Assembly (NCBI GenBank): GCA_036960305.1
Contig: JBALWA010000006.1
Span: forward strand, 62,001 to 126,000
DNA: 64,000 nucleotides
Reading direction: 5' to 3'
Source: JBALVT01 sp036960305
GTDB taxonomy: Bacteria > Pseudomonadota > Gammaproteobacteria > Pseudomonadales > Halieaceae
This document shows, in pieces, positions 50,852-60,122 of this stretch (positions are counted from its first letter, which is position 1; each line of letters starts with the position of its first letter). Both the position numbers and the translations under genes were made by a program. The notes below the pieces were generated by a model, which saw only the letters and a list, made by a program, of their open reading frames with translations, was not told the DNA's origin and searched no databases.

Positions 50852-51922
50852 GTGATGAATGTAACTGCTGGCTCACTGTCCATCGCCTCGCGCGATGCCC
50901 AGGAAAGTAGAATTGCGGCCAACTGGCTGCACCGCCTGGAGCGATGTCTGGGCGACGAGGGTGCACCGCTGTTCCGCGATGCCCTGCGGGAGACCGGCAT
51001 CAGCCAAAATGATATCCATATGGCGACCAATATCCACCAGGCGCAACTGGATCAGGTCAGTCGGTTTTTGCGCGCTGATGTACCGGATATCACCCTTCGC
51101 ATGTTCGCCATTGCTGAGTTAATCGATCTGGGTTTGACGGGTTACGCCGCCGTGAACAGCGACTCGGTCGGGCGGGCGATGAATGTGCTCTATCAGTATC
51201 ACAGTCTGACATCCGATCGCTATAACGACCAGCTTGAGCGCGTGGGCGAAATGGCCATTGTTACGACCACCCCCTTCTTTAACCACCTCCACGACCTGCA
51301 GAATATCGTCGAAGACAGCTTCATGGGTAATTGGCGCTGCCTGGAGATTCTGCTGGGTTCGGCTTTTGACCCCGGTAGAGTACGATTGAACTTCCAGCAT
51401 CCCGCCCCCGCCTACCTGGCAACTTACGAATCGTGTTTCAAGGGTGCCCGCTTGAATTTCGAAGCTGAGAACAACGAACTGCACTTCCCCGTCCGGTGGC
51501 TGGATAACCCCGTTGATAATGCCATCCACGGCATGGAAAATGTCTATACCGCCATGTGCGCGCGAATTCTCGGGCCAGGTGATCGCACGGCCGACACGGC
51601 GGAGCAGGTGCGCCGCCTGTTGCTGAGCCGACCCGGTCGGAAAATGCTGCGTCTGGAGGAAGCGGCGGAGCACTTGCGGCTCTCCCCCACCCAGTTACGG
51701 AAACGGCTTTATCGCGTCAATACCAGCTTCAAAGCGCTGGTACTGGAAATACGTATGGAACTGGCGAAACACTACTTGCTGGATACCCAATTGACGGTGC
51801 AGGAAATCTCTTACCTGTTGGACTATTCGCAGCCGGCGCCCTTCAGCCGCGCCTTCAAGCTCCACTGCGGTCTGGCACCCGATCAATATCGGCGAGCGAA
51901 CTCAACACTACTCAGTGCATAA
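50852..51922 (+). CDS. AraC-family regulator
   Basis: Protein of 356 residues (GTG 50852, or ATG one codon later). The N-terminal domain is of the same class as the two AraC regulators upstream (GYAAVNSDSVGRAMNVLYQYH). C-terminal AraC domain: AEHLRLSPTQLRKRLYR and EISYLLDYSQPAPFSRAF, then GLAPDQYRRAN. It lies between the VOC-SDR genes and the MFS and TonB-receptor genes. AAATGTAAT boxes before both of the latter are candidate operators for it. Its stop overlaps the first box. Confidence 0.87.
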   Translation: MMNVTAGSLSIASRDAQESRIAANWLHRLERCLGDEGAPLFRDALRETGISQNDIHMATNIHQAQLDQVSRFLRADVPDITLRMFAIAELIDLGLTGYAAVNSDSVGRAMNVLYQYHSLTSDRYNDQLERVGEMAIVTTTPFFNHLHDLQNIVEDSFMGNWRCLEILLGSAFDPGRVRLNFQHPAPAYLATYESCFKGARLNFEAENNELHFPVRWLDNPVDNAIHGMENVYTAMCARILGPGDRTADTAEQVRRLLLSRPGRKMLRLEEAAEHLRLSPTQLRKRLYRVNTSFKALVLEIRMELAKHYLLDTQLTVQEISYLLDYSQPAPFSRAFKLHCGLAPDQYRRANSTLLSA

Positions 51923-51957
51923 ATGTAATTGATAGGGCCGCTAATATCATTACATTT
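51921..51957. promoter_or_regulatory. Inverted AAATGTAAT boxes before the MFS gene
   Basis: AAATGTAAT (51921-51929) and its reverse complement ATTACATTT (51949-51957) form an inverted pair with a 19-bp spacer, in the 97-bp gap between the AraC gene and the MFS gene. The same nine-base box occurs twice before the TonB receptor gene. Confidence 0.5.
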
Positions 51958-52019
51958 CGCATGACCTACATCTAAAATAGTACCCACGTTCTCACCCAAT
52001 CCACCAGGGAGCATGACCT

Positions 52020-53192
52020 GTGAAGCACAAGCCCGAAAATCCGATGGATGCGACCACAGTTATCCTGTCGGCCATTGTGATCTCCAGTATAGGTGCTCTT
52101 TTTTACAACTTGCTGCCGATGTATCTGGGCACGGCACAGGACAGCAAAGGTCTGGCTAACGCCCAGATCGGCTTTATCAGCACCGCATTCTTCCTCGGCT
52201 ACAACGTCATTACGATCTGGGCATTCTACTGGATACGAAAGTGGAACTGGCGCCGTGTCACCCTGGTTGCCACGCCGATCGCCGCCCTGGGTTTATACGC
52301 CAGCACATTGACCGACAGCTACTATGCCCTGCTCGCTGCCACAGCCGTCTCCGGCGGCGCCTTCGCCGCGATTTACGGCATAGGCACCACCATTCTTGCC
52401 GACACCAGCAACCCTGCGCGCTGGTTTGGTTTAAAAATCGCGGCAGAGGCCGCATCCGGGGCTGTCTTGTTGATGATCCTGCCGGGTACCGCCATCGCCA
52501 GTTACGGCTTCAACGGCATGATTCTTGGCATCATCCTGGCCATGGTTATCCTCAGCCCACTGCTTTTCATGCTGCCTGCCAGGGGTAATAAGAGCCACGA
52601 GGAAGAGGTAGAAGAATACATACAAATGGACCAGCAGCCCGAAAGTATCAATCACTGGGCAATCTGGAGCGCGATTTTCGCCACGCTGGTGTTCTTCAGC
52701 GGTATCTCCGCGGTCTGGGCATTCATCGAGCGACTGGGCAACAACGCCGGCTTTGATCCAGGCAGCATCGGCCTACTGCTGGCCGTGTCCCTGGGCTTTG
52801 CCACCCTGGGCTCACTGGCGGCAGCTGCTATCGGCAAACACTTTGGCAATATCCACCCGTTTTTACTTGCCCTGGTGCTCATTGCGGCCAGCCTGGCATT
52901 TCTGTCCGATTCCGGCACCCTGACGGTGTATTCCGTCGGTTGTTGTCTTTTCGCACTGTCTTTTGGCGCGGGCCTGCCCTTCGCCGTGGCCGAGATAGCC
53001 GAGTTGGACGTGGATGGCCGCTATGTCATTTTGTCGGTACCAGCGATTGGCCTGGGCGCCATGATAGGCCCCGGCACCGCCGGATTCCTCTACACGGGTG
53101 AGTCTGCACAACTCATCCTGAGCATTGTTGCAATCGCCATGGTCATTGCCGCGGCACTGATGTGGAATGCCCATCGAAACAAGCGCGTTTAA
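52020..53192 (+). CDS. MFS transporter
   Basis: Protein of 390 residues from GTG 52020 with AGGGAG upstream. It has about 12 membrane helices and a long cytoplasmic middle loop with acidic EEEVEEYIQ. I recognise no subfamily. It is between the AraC gene and the TonB receptor gene and is likely induced with them, taking up or exporting the pathway substrate. Confidence 0.82.
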   Translation: MKHKPENPMDATTVILSAIVISSIGALFYNLLPMYLGTAQDSKGLANAQIGFISTAFFLGYNVITIWAFYWIRKWNWRRVTLVATPIAALGLYASTLTDSYYALLAATAVSGGAFAAIYGIGTTILADTSNPARWFGLKIAAEAASGAVLLMILPGTAIASYGFNGMILGIILAMVILSPLLFMLPARGNKSHEEEVEEYIQMDQQPESINHWAIWSAIFATLVFFSGISAVWAFIERLGNNAGFDPGSIGLLLAVSLGFATLGSLAAAAIGKHFGNIHPFLLALVLIAASLAFLSDSGTLTVYSVGCCLFALSFGAGLPFAVAEIAELDVDGRYVILSVPAIGLGAMIGPGTAGFLYTGESAQLILSIVAIAMVIAAALMWNAHRNKRV

Positions 53193-53204
53193 CAAAATCG
53201 AAGA

Positions 53205-53265
53205 GATTGTAATTTGTCACAAGCAAGCGGTCATGAAATGTAATGTGACGGGACCGAAATGTAAT
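53205..53265. promoter_or_regulatory. Three phased GTAAT boxes before the TonB receptor gene
   Basis: AAATGTAAT occurs exactly at 53236-53244 and 53257-53265 (21 bp apart). A variant GATTGTAAT lies at 53205-53213 (31 bp from the next). Spacings of 21 and 31 bp are close to two and three helical turns, so the boxes would face the same side. Identical boxes lie before the MFS gene. Confidence 0.5.
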
Positions 53266-53349
53266 TATCAAGTCGTTGGACTTCTCCTAAACTACACAAA
53301 CTCGAAACACTAACCGAGCCCGGTGCTCAGTAACTTGGGAACGCATATC

Positions 53350-55467
53350 ATGAAATTTAATAAAACAGTTTTAGCCAGCGCGATTGGCCTGCTCTCCACA
53401 GCCGTTGTCAGCGGTGCTCAGGCGCAGCTGGAAGAAGTTGTGGTGACTGCCCAGAAGCGTGCCCAGAGCATGCAGGATATTCCTATCTCTGTGAGCTCCT
53501 ACACCGGGGACGACCTGCGTGGAATGGGCGTTGTCGATACCGGCTCTATTATTTCCTCCACCCCGGGCCTGACAGGTAACAAGGACTCCGATTCGCAGAC
53601 GATTTACACGATTCGCGGCGTGGGCACCGGAGCCTTCAGTCCCGGCGCTGATAACAGCGTGGGTACCTACTTCAATGAAGTGCCCGTCAGCCGTAATATC
53701 GGCGGCCAGGGCTTCCTGGATATCGAGCGGGTTGAAGTGGTAAAAGGCCCACAGGGCACCCTGTTCGGCCGCAACACCTCCTCCGGTGCAATCAGTGTGA
53801 CCAATAATGCCGCGGAGTTCGACGACAACTTTGCGGAGGTGTTCCTGGGTGCTGGTGACGAGGGCCAAAAGTCCGCGGAACTCACCGCAAACTATGCAGT
53901 GAGCGATGACTTCGCCCTTCGCTTTGCGGGTAAGCACGACGAGCGCGATGGCATATACCAAGATGTTAACGGTAAGGAACTGGGTGGTCGTGATCACGAT
54001 CAGTGGCGCATCAGCATGCAATGGGACGCAACCGACACGCTAAATGTTAAGTGGTTTGTCGAAAACTTCGAATTTGAAAACCGCTGGCAGCCAGACTTGT
54101 ACTTCCCCAATGATGGCCTGGATGGTTTCAACGAGGTTATCGATGCCGATCATTCCGATATTCCAAAACAGAGTGCGGACAACCAATTGTCGGTATTGAA
54201 TATTGGCTGGGATCTCAGCGACATGTTTACCCTGACCTCTACTACCGGTTACTTCGACAGCGACGTGATGGCATTGCCACTCGACCTGACATTCGGTGAT
54301 CCGGAGTTCAGCCTCAACTTTTACGAGCCCTGGAGCATAGAACAGGTCACACAGGACTTCCGCCTCAATGGCTCCACCGACAACCTGGATTTCTTCGTTG
54401 GTGTCAGCTACTACAACGAAGAGGTAGAAGCCACGACCGTCCTGCCAGCATGGTTCGAAGGTGAAGCACTGCCCGTAGAGTCCAATAACAGCAAGAACGA
54501 GACCACCAGCTACGCGTTATTCGGTGACGTGACCTGGCGTGCCACGGATCGTCTGTCATTGACCCTGGGCGGTCGCTGGACTACAGATGAGAAAGAAATG
54601 GCGATCACTGCTGTAAACACCGATATACTGGGCGTCTTTCTACCAACCAACGGCACCCAGAAAGATGACACGGATTGGAGCTCTTTCGATCCTCGCATAG
54701 CGATAGACTACGCACTGAACGACGATACCCTGCTGTACGCCAACTATGCCAGTGGTTTCAAGTCAGGCGGCTTTAGTCGCCAGCCCGTGGATCCTGCCGG
54801 TGGCGTGTTTATCCCCGGTCAGTTTGACGAAGAGACCAACGATGCCTATGAACTGGGTGTCAAGTGGGAGTTCTGGGATAATCGCGCTCGCCTGAACACT
54901 GCCCTGTTCTTCATGGACTACAAAGATTTCCAGTTGGAGACCAACGATGGACTGTCCATTCAAATTCAGAATGCGGCCGACATGGAATCCAAGGGTATCG
55001 AAATTGATGGCACCTTCCTGCTGACGGAAAATCTCGATATTCGGGTGGCCTACGCTTACCTGGATGCCGAGTACAAGTCTGGTGCCCTGATGGATGGCGA
55101 CGGCAATCCCGTTCCATTGAAAGGCCAGACCCCCGCCCGCTCACCGGAGAATACCTTCAATATCGCCGGCACGTGGACACTGCCATTGTCCTTCGCTGAT
55201 CTCACGACGCGCCTGCAGTACAGCTACACCGACGAGCGTCGTTTCATCCATGCGCCGGACCCCGAGGGTACCTTCACCCAGGATGGCTACGATCTGGTAG
55301 ACCTACGCGTCACCCTGGCGTCTCATGAAGACACCTGGTCTGTCGCACTGGTTGGGGAAAACCTCGGTGACGAAGAGTACATCAGTTCCATGATTGACTT
55401 CGGCGCACCGCTGGCAGTCCGCGGTGTAGGCCGTCTAATGAGAATGGAAGTCAGCTACCGATTCTAG
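53350..55467 (+). CDS. TonB-dependent receptor
   Basis: I start at ATG 53350 (705 residues). Signal peptide ending AQAQ, then the TonB-box region LEEVVVTAQKRAQSMQDIPISVSSYTG and a plug domain. The 22-strand barrel includes FEFENRWQPDLYFP and NYASGFKSGGFSRQP, the typical C-terminal GENLGDEEYISSM and a final Phe (VSYRF). The type with 'VVVTAQKR' occurs widely in marine and Sphingomonad receptors for hydrophobic compounds, not only siderophores. A strong terminator follows. Last gene of the AraC-MFS-receptor block. Confidence 0.92.
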   Translation: MKFNKTVLASAIGLLSTAVVSGAQAQLEEVVVTAQKRAQSMQDIPISVSSYTGDDLRGMGVVDTGSIISSTPGLTGNKDSDSQTIYTIRGVGTGAFSPGADNSVGTYFNEVPVSRNIGGQGFLDIERVEVVKGPQGTLFGRNTSSGAISVTNNAAEFDDNFAEVFLGAGDEGQKSAELTANYAVSDDFALRFAGKHDERDGIYQDVNGKELGGRDHDQWRISMQWDATDTLNVKWFVENFEFENRWQPDLYFPNDGLDGFNEVIDADHSDIPKQSADNQLSVLNIGWDLSDMFTLTSTTGYFDSDVMALPLDLTFGDPEFSLNFYEPWSIEQVTQDFRLNGSTDNLDFFVGVSYYNEEVEATTVLPAWFEGEALPVESNNSKNETTSYALFGDVTWRATDRLSLTLGGRWTTDEKEMAITAVNTDILGVFLPTNGTQKDDTDWSSFDPRIAIDYALNDDTLLYANYASGFKSGGFSRQPVDPAGGVFIPGQFDEETNDAYELGVKWEFWDNRARLNTALFFMDYKDFQLETNDGLSIQIQNAADMESKGIEIDGTFLLTENLDIRVAYAYLDAEYKSGALMDGDGNPVPLKGQTPARSPENTFNIAGTWTLPLSFADLTTRLQYSYTDERRFIHAPDPEGTFTQDGYDLVDLRVTLASHEDTWSVALVGENLGDEEYISSMIDFGAPLAVRGVGRLMRMEVSYRF

Positions 55468-55492
55468 GTCTGTGGTGAACGCTCGCCATACA

Positions 55493-55522
55493 AGGGCGCG
55501 GTTAATACCGCGCCCTTTTTTT
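55493..55522 (+). terminator. Rho-independent terminator of the TonB receptor gene
   Basis: Perfect stem AGGGCGCGGT (55493-55502) and ACCGCGCCCT (55507-55516) with TAAT loop, followed by seven T. Confidence 0.88.
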
Positions 55523-55549
55523 ATGCGCAAGATAAGTGGCGCGCATCAC

Positions 55550-56899
55550 TCACGGAGGTGAGTCATTCTCTACACCGTGTCTTAATTTTTCGCGCAGCAT
55601 CCCTATATGCAAACGCAACGCATAAAGGCCTTCAGAATAGGAGGGTGGCACTGTCACGTTACAGACTTTCTCTTCGATTTCGTCAAGCTTCACCAGGAAT
55701 TCCTGAAGACTTTCGGCCGCCTCCTCCCTATTTAAGTCGGGGTCTACTGCATCCAACTCCGAATACCAGCGATATATTTTACGCCGCGTTCTCCACGCAT
55801 ACAGGGGCGGGATAATTTTGAATAAGGGAAAGAAAATGACGATCAGTGGCAGCAACATCACTTTCATGCGAGAAATAAAGTTGGCGACCCAGAAAGGCAG
55901 GTATCGCTGTAGAAAGGGAGGGCCGTTGTCAAAATATTGCTCAGCATCTTCGCTCAACTTAAAGCCGAGATAAAGGGGTGAAGGAAACTCTTCCTGACGT
56001 TCAAATTCTGTACCGGACTTATGCACTTCGGCCGACGCCTGCATCAATAGGTTAACCAGGGCTGGATGCAGATCCGTTGTTGCCACTAATTCGGTTGTCG
56101 ACGCAACCAGGCTCAAATTTCTGGCGGGGATGTTGGCCTCGAAGTCGATCACACCTTCAGGCACTTTTAGCAGGTACAGGTGCGGGTAAACAAAAGTGTA
56201 TCCCTCGGCTCGGGGCATACCGATCAGATTGACCGATCTGGAGTCGATCAACTGGATAACATAGGGAGCATGGTGCGTTGAGACGAAAAAAGCGACATCC
56301 ACCTCGCCTGCTGCAAGCATATCCGCTGCTCTTTGATAGCCAACGGACACAATACTGCTGTTCTCCGCGTTGATACCATTGAGTTTGAGCAAATGCATGG
56401 TGAGGATTCTCGTTCCAGAGCCTTCCTCGCCGACGGCTAAGGTCATTCCCTTCATATCGGTTGTACGATCAATAAGCAGACCGTTTCGATGAAAAATCCA
56501 CAGGGGTTCGAAAAAAAGGCTGCCGAGTGACATAATTTTTTTATCGTGGACCAGAGTCCCCAAACCACCTTGGACAAATGCTACGTCAACCCCATCGTTC
56601 TCTCTTTGCAGTAATTCAAGATTTTCCAACGCCCCGGCGCTGGTTTTAATATTCAGCGTAATCCCTTCCTTCGCCATAAATTCGCGGTAATCTTCCGCGA
56701 AAATACAATTGGCGCCATCAGACGCACCGCAAGCAATGGAAATGGTGCGTGGCGGGGCCGGATCAACGAATTGAAAGGCGATAATGAACCCGATGATAGT
56801 CAGTGCGGCTGTCGGCAGGAATACCTTCAGCATTTCCCTACGCGTCAGCTTCTCTTTTCGCTCAAGCCTACGTCCGAGTTTTTTTCCAAAAACGCTCAT
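55550..56899 (-). CDS. TAXI-family TRAP-type solute-binding protein with C-terminal membrane anchor
   Basis: Protein of 449 residues. N-terminal helix (about 23-45) followed by the TAXI solute-binding fold (ISIACGASDGANCIFAEDYREFM, then VDVAFVQGGLG, GEEGSGTRILTMHLL, DMLAAGEVDVAFFVSTHH). A second hydrophobic helix (about 343-368, MKVMLLPLIVIFFPLF) and an 80-residue basic/acidic tail follow. TAXI proteins normally serve a TRAP transporter; no DctQ/DctM-like gene is near. Both ends would be cytoplasmic with the binding domain in the periplasm, so it may be a sensor or a tethered receptor (inference). GGAG lies eight bases before the ATG. Confidence 0.83.
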   Translation of the reverse strand: MSVFGKKLGRRLERKEKLTRREMLKVFLPTAALTIIGFIIAFQFVDPAPPRTISIACGASDGANCIFAEDYREFMAKEGITLNIKTSAGALENLELLQRENDGVDVAFVQGGLGTLVHDKKIMSLGSLFFEPLWIFHRNGLLIDRTTDMKGMTLAVGEEGSGTRILTMHLLKLNGINAENSSIVSVGYQRAADMLAAGEVDVAFFVSTHHAPYVIQLIDSRSVNLIGMPRAEGYTFVYPHLYLLKVPEGVIDFEANIPARNLSLVASTTELVATTDLHPALVNLLMQASAEVHKSGTEFERQEEFPSPLYLGFKLSEDAEQYFDNGPPFLQRYLPFWVANFISRMKVMLLPLIVIFFPLFKIIPPLYAWRTRRKIYRWYSELDAVDPDLNREEAAESLQEFLVKLDEIEEKVCNVTVPPSYSEGLYALRLHIGMLREKLRHGVENDSPP

Positions 56900-57019
56900 T
56901 TAGCAATCTCCGTCTGTAGACAAGAATAGTACAGGAAAATTTACGCTGCAAAACTGGCAGCAAATCAACTATGATCGCTAAAGAGAATATAATCCCGCTA
57001 TGGGCTGGAGAATACACTA

Positions 57020-57922
57020 ATGCGTAAAGTCGGCACTTTTTCAGAGCGCGGCGCCAGCAAGCTTCGATACCTGCTCGCACTCTTGCTCATTCCTGGCCTC
57101 GTGTTCGCTCAGGTCTATCAATGGGTGGATGAAAACGGCAATGTGAATTTTGGCGACAAACCCCCAAGTAACGCCAATGCCAAGTCACTCGATCTTCCCA
57201 CAGGCCCGTCTCAGGCGGAAGTCGATAAGGCACAGCGTGAGTTGCAAGATACATTGGATACCCGGGCAACTAGCGATGGCGCGGCTGCCGCGCCCGTGTC
57301 GGCAACAGCCGTTCAGAAAGACGGTAAACCTATTCCAGAGTTTTCGTGCTACACCCCCATTGCGGAAGTACTCCGTGGTGCGACAAAAGCGGCCTATTCA
57401 CCCGTCACGCCCAGTGATCTCACCCAGACACAAACAAATGGCGCCAGGAAAGTTCTGGCTAGTGCCGCGGGACGCTGGCGCGGTTCATCCATCGAGTTGA
57501 CCTGCGCTGGAAGTATCGATGCTCCCACAAATGAAAACCTGCACTTCGATGTCAATAGCGTGGCCACCTGGAGAGATGACCAAGGTCTGTTGATTCTTGA
57601 AAACAGGGCCAGAGGTTCAAAACGCAGAACCGATGAAACACGCGTCAGTTATATTGAGGTTAACGAAGGGCTGTATTTTTTCGAGGCCAAAGGCGGAGGC
57701 AACCAAACGTCCAGTCGAACCATCGCGCTGCGTGGCAACCAGGCAGAAGGGCTTCACCTGGACAAGAGCAGCCTAGCCTTTATGAGCAAGCGTCGCAGCT
57801 ATCATGTAATGCGCACCGAACTTCGCCACCTCAAGGTCAAGAACAACAGGCTGGAGTATACCGAGCTCTACTTCCACAAGAACATTTTGACCGGCGCACG
57901 ACTGTGGACCTTGCGCCGCTAG
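57020..57922 (+). CDS. DUF4124-domain protein
   Basis: Protein of 300 residues. Signal segment LLALLLIPGLVFA, then the DUF4124 domain QVYQWVDENGNVNFGDKPP (about 31-49). A coiled segment precedes a C-terminal domain of no known family (SSRTIALRGNQAEGLHLDKSS, ending LTGARLWTLRR). DUF4124 proteins are periplasmic and of unknown role. Divergent from the TAXI gene; TATAAT at 56988-56993 may be its -10, with no good -35. GGAG lies nine bases before the ATG. Confidence 0.78.
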   Translation: MRKVGTFSERGASKLRYLLALLLIPGLVFAQVYQWVDENGNVNFGDKPPSNANAKSLDLPTGPSQAEVDKAQRELQDTLDTRATSDGAAAAPVSATAVQKDGKPIPEFSCYTPIAEVLRGATKAAYSPVTPSDLTQTQTNGARKVLASAAGRWRGSSIELTCAGSIDAPTNENLHFDVNSVATWRDDQGLLILENRARGSKRRTDETRVSYIEVNEGLYFFEAKGGGNQTSSRTIALRGNQAEGLHLDKSSLAFMSKRRSYHVMRTELRHLKVKNNRLEYTELYFHKNILTGARLWTLRR

Positions 57923-57970
57923 GATAGGCCATTCCGGCAACGCCTATGAGGACGCCTGCGATCCGGCGGC

Positions 57971-58558
57971 TCAGTGCTGGGCGTCGAGGACAGGGAACTT
58001 CACAAAGATATCCCGGACCGCCTCACCGATAGTTGCCTCCAGATTCTCGACATCCTTCTTTGTGAGCCTCCCGGTTACTGTGCCCTCCCATAAGAGCTTA
58101 CGCGCCTTCGGGTCTATCATATCGATTGTCAGCGTGCCCACGGTGTATTGATCAATGCGCGTCTCGTAGGCGGCACCGCCATAGCCAAAACCGTCGTAAT
58201 AGCCGCCCCGGTAACCGTAATAGCCACCACCCATCGCCGGAGTTTGCCGAGTTTTGACTTTCTCATCTTTGAGAATATAAAAATTCATCACGACTTCAGG
58301 ACTGACTGGATCATATTGCAAGCCTCTAAGGTCCATTTGTCGGGCAACGGCCACCTTAAGATAATTGCTCTCCAGCGACTGGTAATCCGCTTTGTCCGTG
58401 GACAACTCTGACAGGAAACCGTAGGTTTTTATCCCTCGAAAATCACTGCCGGGGGCGACGTTGGAGTAGGTATCGGGGGTCGTCGACGCGCATGCACCAA
58501 GAAATAGAACCGAAAACAAAGCCAGTGAGCCTGTTTTAACAAGAATGCGGAAGTTCAT
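57971..58558 (-). CDS. DUF4136 lipoprotein
   Basis: Protein of 195 residues with lipobox LGAC (Cys about 23). DUF4136 pattern: DFRGIKTYGFL, ARQMDLRGLQYDP and EVVMNFYI, then a Gly/Tyr-rich loop (MGGGYYGYRGGYYDGFGYGG) and VGTLTIDMIDPKARKLLWEG. The family is an outer-membrane-associated lipoprotein of unknown function. Tyr/Gly loop is variable in the family. Preceded by AGG about eight bases before the ATG. Confidence 0.85.
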   Translation of the reverse strand: MNFRILVKTGSLALFSVLFLGACASTTPDTYSNVAPGSDFRGIKTYGFLSELSTDKADYQSLESNYLKVAVARQMDLRGLQYDPVSPEVVMNFYILKDEKVKTRQTPAMGGGYYGYRGGYYDGFGYGGAAYETRIDQYTVGTLTIDMIDPKARKLLWEGTVTGRLTKKDVENLEATIGEAVRDIFVKFPVLDAQH

Positions 58559-58709
58559 TTGGTAACCTGTTCTGTGGGATGAGGCCGGGCCAATTATTGA
58601 ATTGGGGGCAGCGCGCGAGACTGCGCCACTGTATTTTACCGCGTAGCACCTCCTGCGTGCACCCTAATCTCTTGTAATAGTTTGCGACCTGCGCAATGGC
58701 GAGGTCAGG

Positions 58710-60110
58710 CTAGCCGTGTATAGGCTTACCATTAACACCTTTCATCGCTTCCATGATCGCCTCCGAAATCGTGGGGTGGGCATGGATCATGCTTTCCACG
58801 TCTTCAGGTAACAGCTCGGCATGTCTCGCCAGCAGCAACTCATGTAGTAGCTCTGTGGCGTTATGGCCCACAATATGGGCACCCAACAGCTCATCGGTTT
58901 TTTCGTCACAGAGCACCTTAACAATGCCGGTGGGTTTGCCCACCGCAATGGTCTTGCCTGCGCCGGCATAATTAAAGACCGATTTCTTCACCTTGATGCC
59001 TTCGGCCTTCGCCAGATCCTCTCGCAAACCAAAGCCGGCCACCTGTGGCTCACAGTAGATGGCCGATGGCACGTCGTCCGCGTTCACGGACTTTATCGAG
59101 GGAGTATGTCCGGCCATATGCTCCACCGCCATCTCGCCTTCCTTGGATGCGACGTGGGCCAGTGCGGGAGTGCGGGTTATGTCGCCGATGGCATAAATAC
59201 CCGCAGCGGCGGTCTGGCAGTAGTCACCTATGTCGACATAGCCACGCTCATCCAGCTTTACGCCCATTTCCTTCAGGCCCAACCCTTCGGTATTGGGTAC
59301 CCGACCGAAAACCACCAGGGCCTTCTCGGCCTTGATTTCCTGCTCTTCGCCATCGGGACCGACAACCGTCACGGTAGCGGACTTGGTGGTCTTCGCCAGG
59401 CCGGTCGCGCGAGTCTTCGTCAGGACCTTGATTCCGTCGCGCTGGAGGCTCTGGTCCAGAATGGCGGTGGTCTCAAAATCTTCAGTGGGTAGAATATGGT
59501 CTGCCAGTTCAATCAGGGTAACGTGCACGCCGAAGCTGTTCATCACATAGGCGAATTCACAACCGATGGCACCGGCGCCCAGAATCACGATGGATTTTGG
59601 CAGCTTCTTCATCGCCAGAATTCCGCTGGAAGACAGCACCACTTTCTCATCGAACTCGAAGCCGGGGATATTCATCGGCCGGGAGCCAGTGGCCACCAGT
59701 ATATTTTTGGCCTTTAGCTTCTGTTCACCCTCCGGGCCGGAAACAGTCACCTGCCCCTTGCCGGTAATCATGGCAGTCCCCGTGTGATAGGCGACTTTAT
59801 TTTTTTTGAGCAAGCCGGCCACACCGCCAGCAAGGGTCTTAACCACAGCGCGGGAACTGGCCTGAACCTGGCCGTAGTCCAGCCCCGAACGGTCGATGGC
59901 GACACCCACGGCTTCCATCTCATGCATCGAGTGATAGACCTCGGCCTGGTGAATCAGGTTCTTGGACGGAATACAGCCCCAGTTCAGGCAGACACCACCG
60001 GGCTGGTCTTTTTCAATCACTGCAGTCTTCAGGCCCAGTTGCGCCGCTCGAACCGCCGCAACATAACCACCGGGGCCCGCACCAATAACAATCAAATCTA
60101 AATCAGACAT
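58710..60110 (-). CDS. lpdA: Dihydrolipoyl dehydrogenase (E3)
   Basis: Protein of 466 residues. FAD motif IGAGPGGYVAAV (9-20), redox-active disulfide Cys41-x4-Cys46 (GGVCLNWGCIP), NAD-binding IVILGAGAIGCEFA, and C-terminal interface with HAHPTISE holding the catalytic His-Glu pair. It reoxidises the lipoyl arm of the E2 protein with NAD. AAGGAGA lies eight bases before the ATG. Last gene of the four-gene complex operon (E1 alpha, E1 beta, E2, E3), 12 bases after E2. The symbol is by family; in acetoin-type operons the equivalent is acoL. Confidence 0.93.
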   Translation of the reverse strand: MSDLDLIVIGAGPGGYVAAVRAAQLGLKTAVIEKDQPGGVCLNWGCIPSKNLIHQAEVYHSMHEMEAVGVAIDRSGLDYGQVQASSRAVVKTLAGGVAGLLKKNKVAYHTGTAMITGKGQVTVSGPEGEQKLKAKNILVATGSRPMNIPGFEFDEKVVLSSSGILAMKKLPKSIVILGAGAIGCEFAYVMNSFGVHVTLIELADHILPTEDFETTAILDQSLQRDGIKVLTKTRATGLAKTTKSATVTVVGPDGEEQEIKAEKALVVFGRVPNTEGLGLKEMGVKLDERGYVDIGDYCQTAAAGIYAIGDITRTPALAHVASKEGEMAVEHMAGHTPSIKSVNADDVPSAIYCEPQVAGFGLREDLAKAEGIKVKKSVFNYAGAGKTIAVGKPTGIVKVLCDEKTDELLGAHIVGHNATELLHELLLARHAELLPEDVESMIHAHPTISEAIMEAMKGVNGKPIHG

Positions 60111-60122
60111 GGGTACTTCTCC

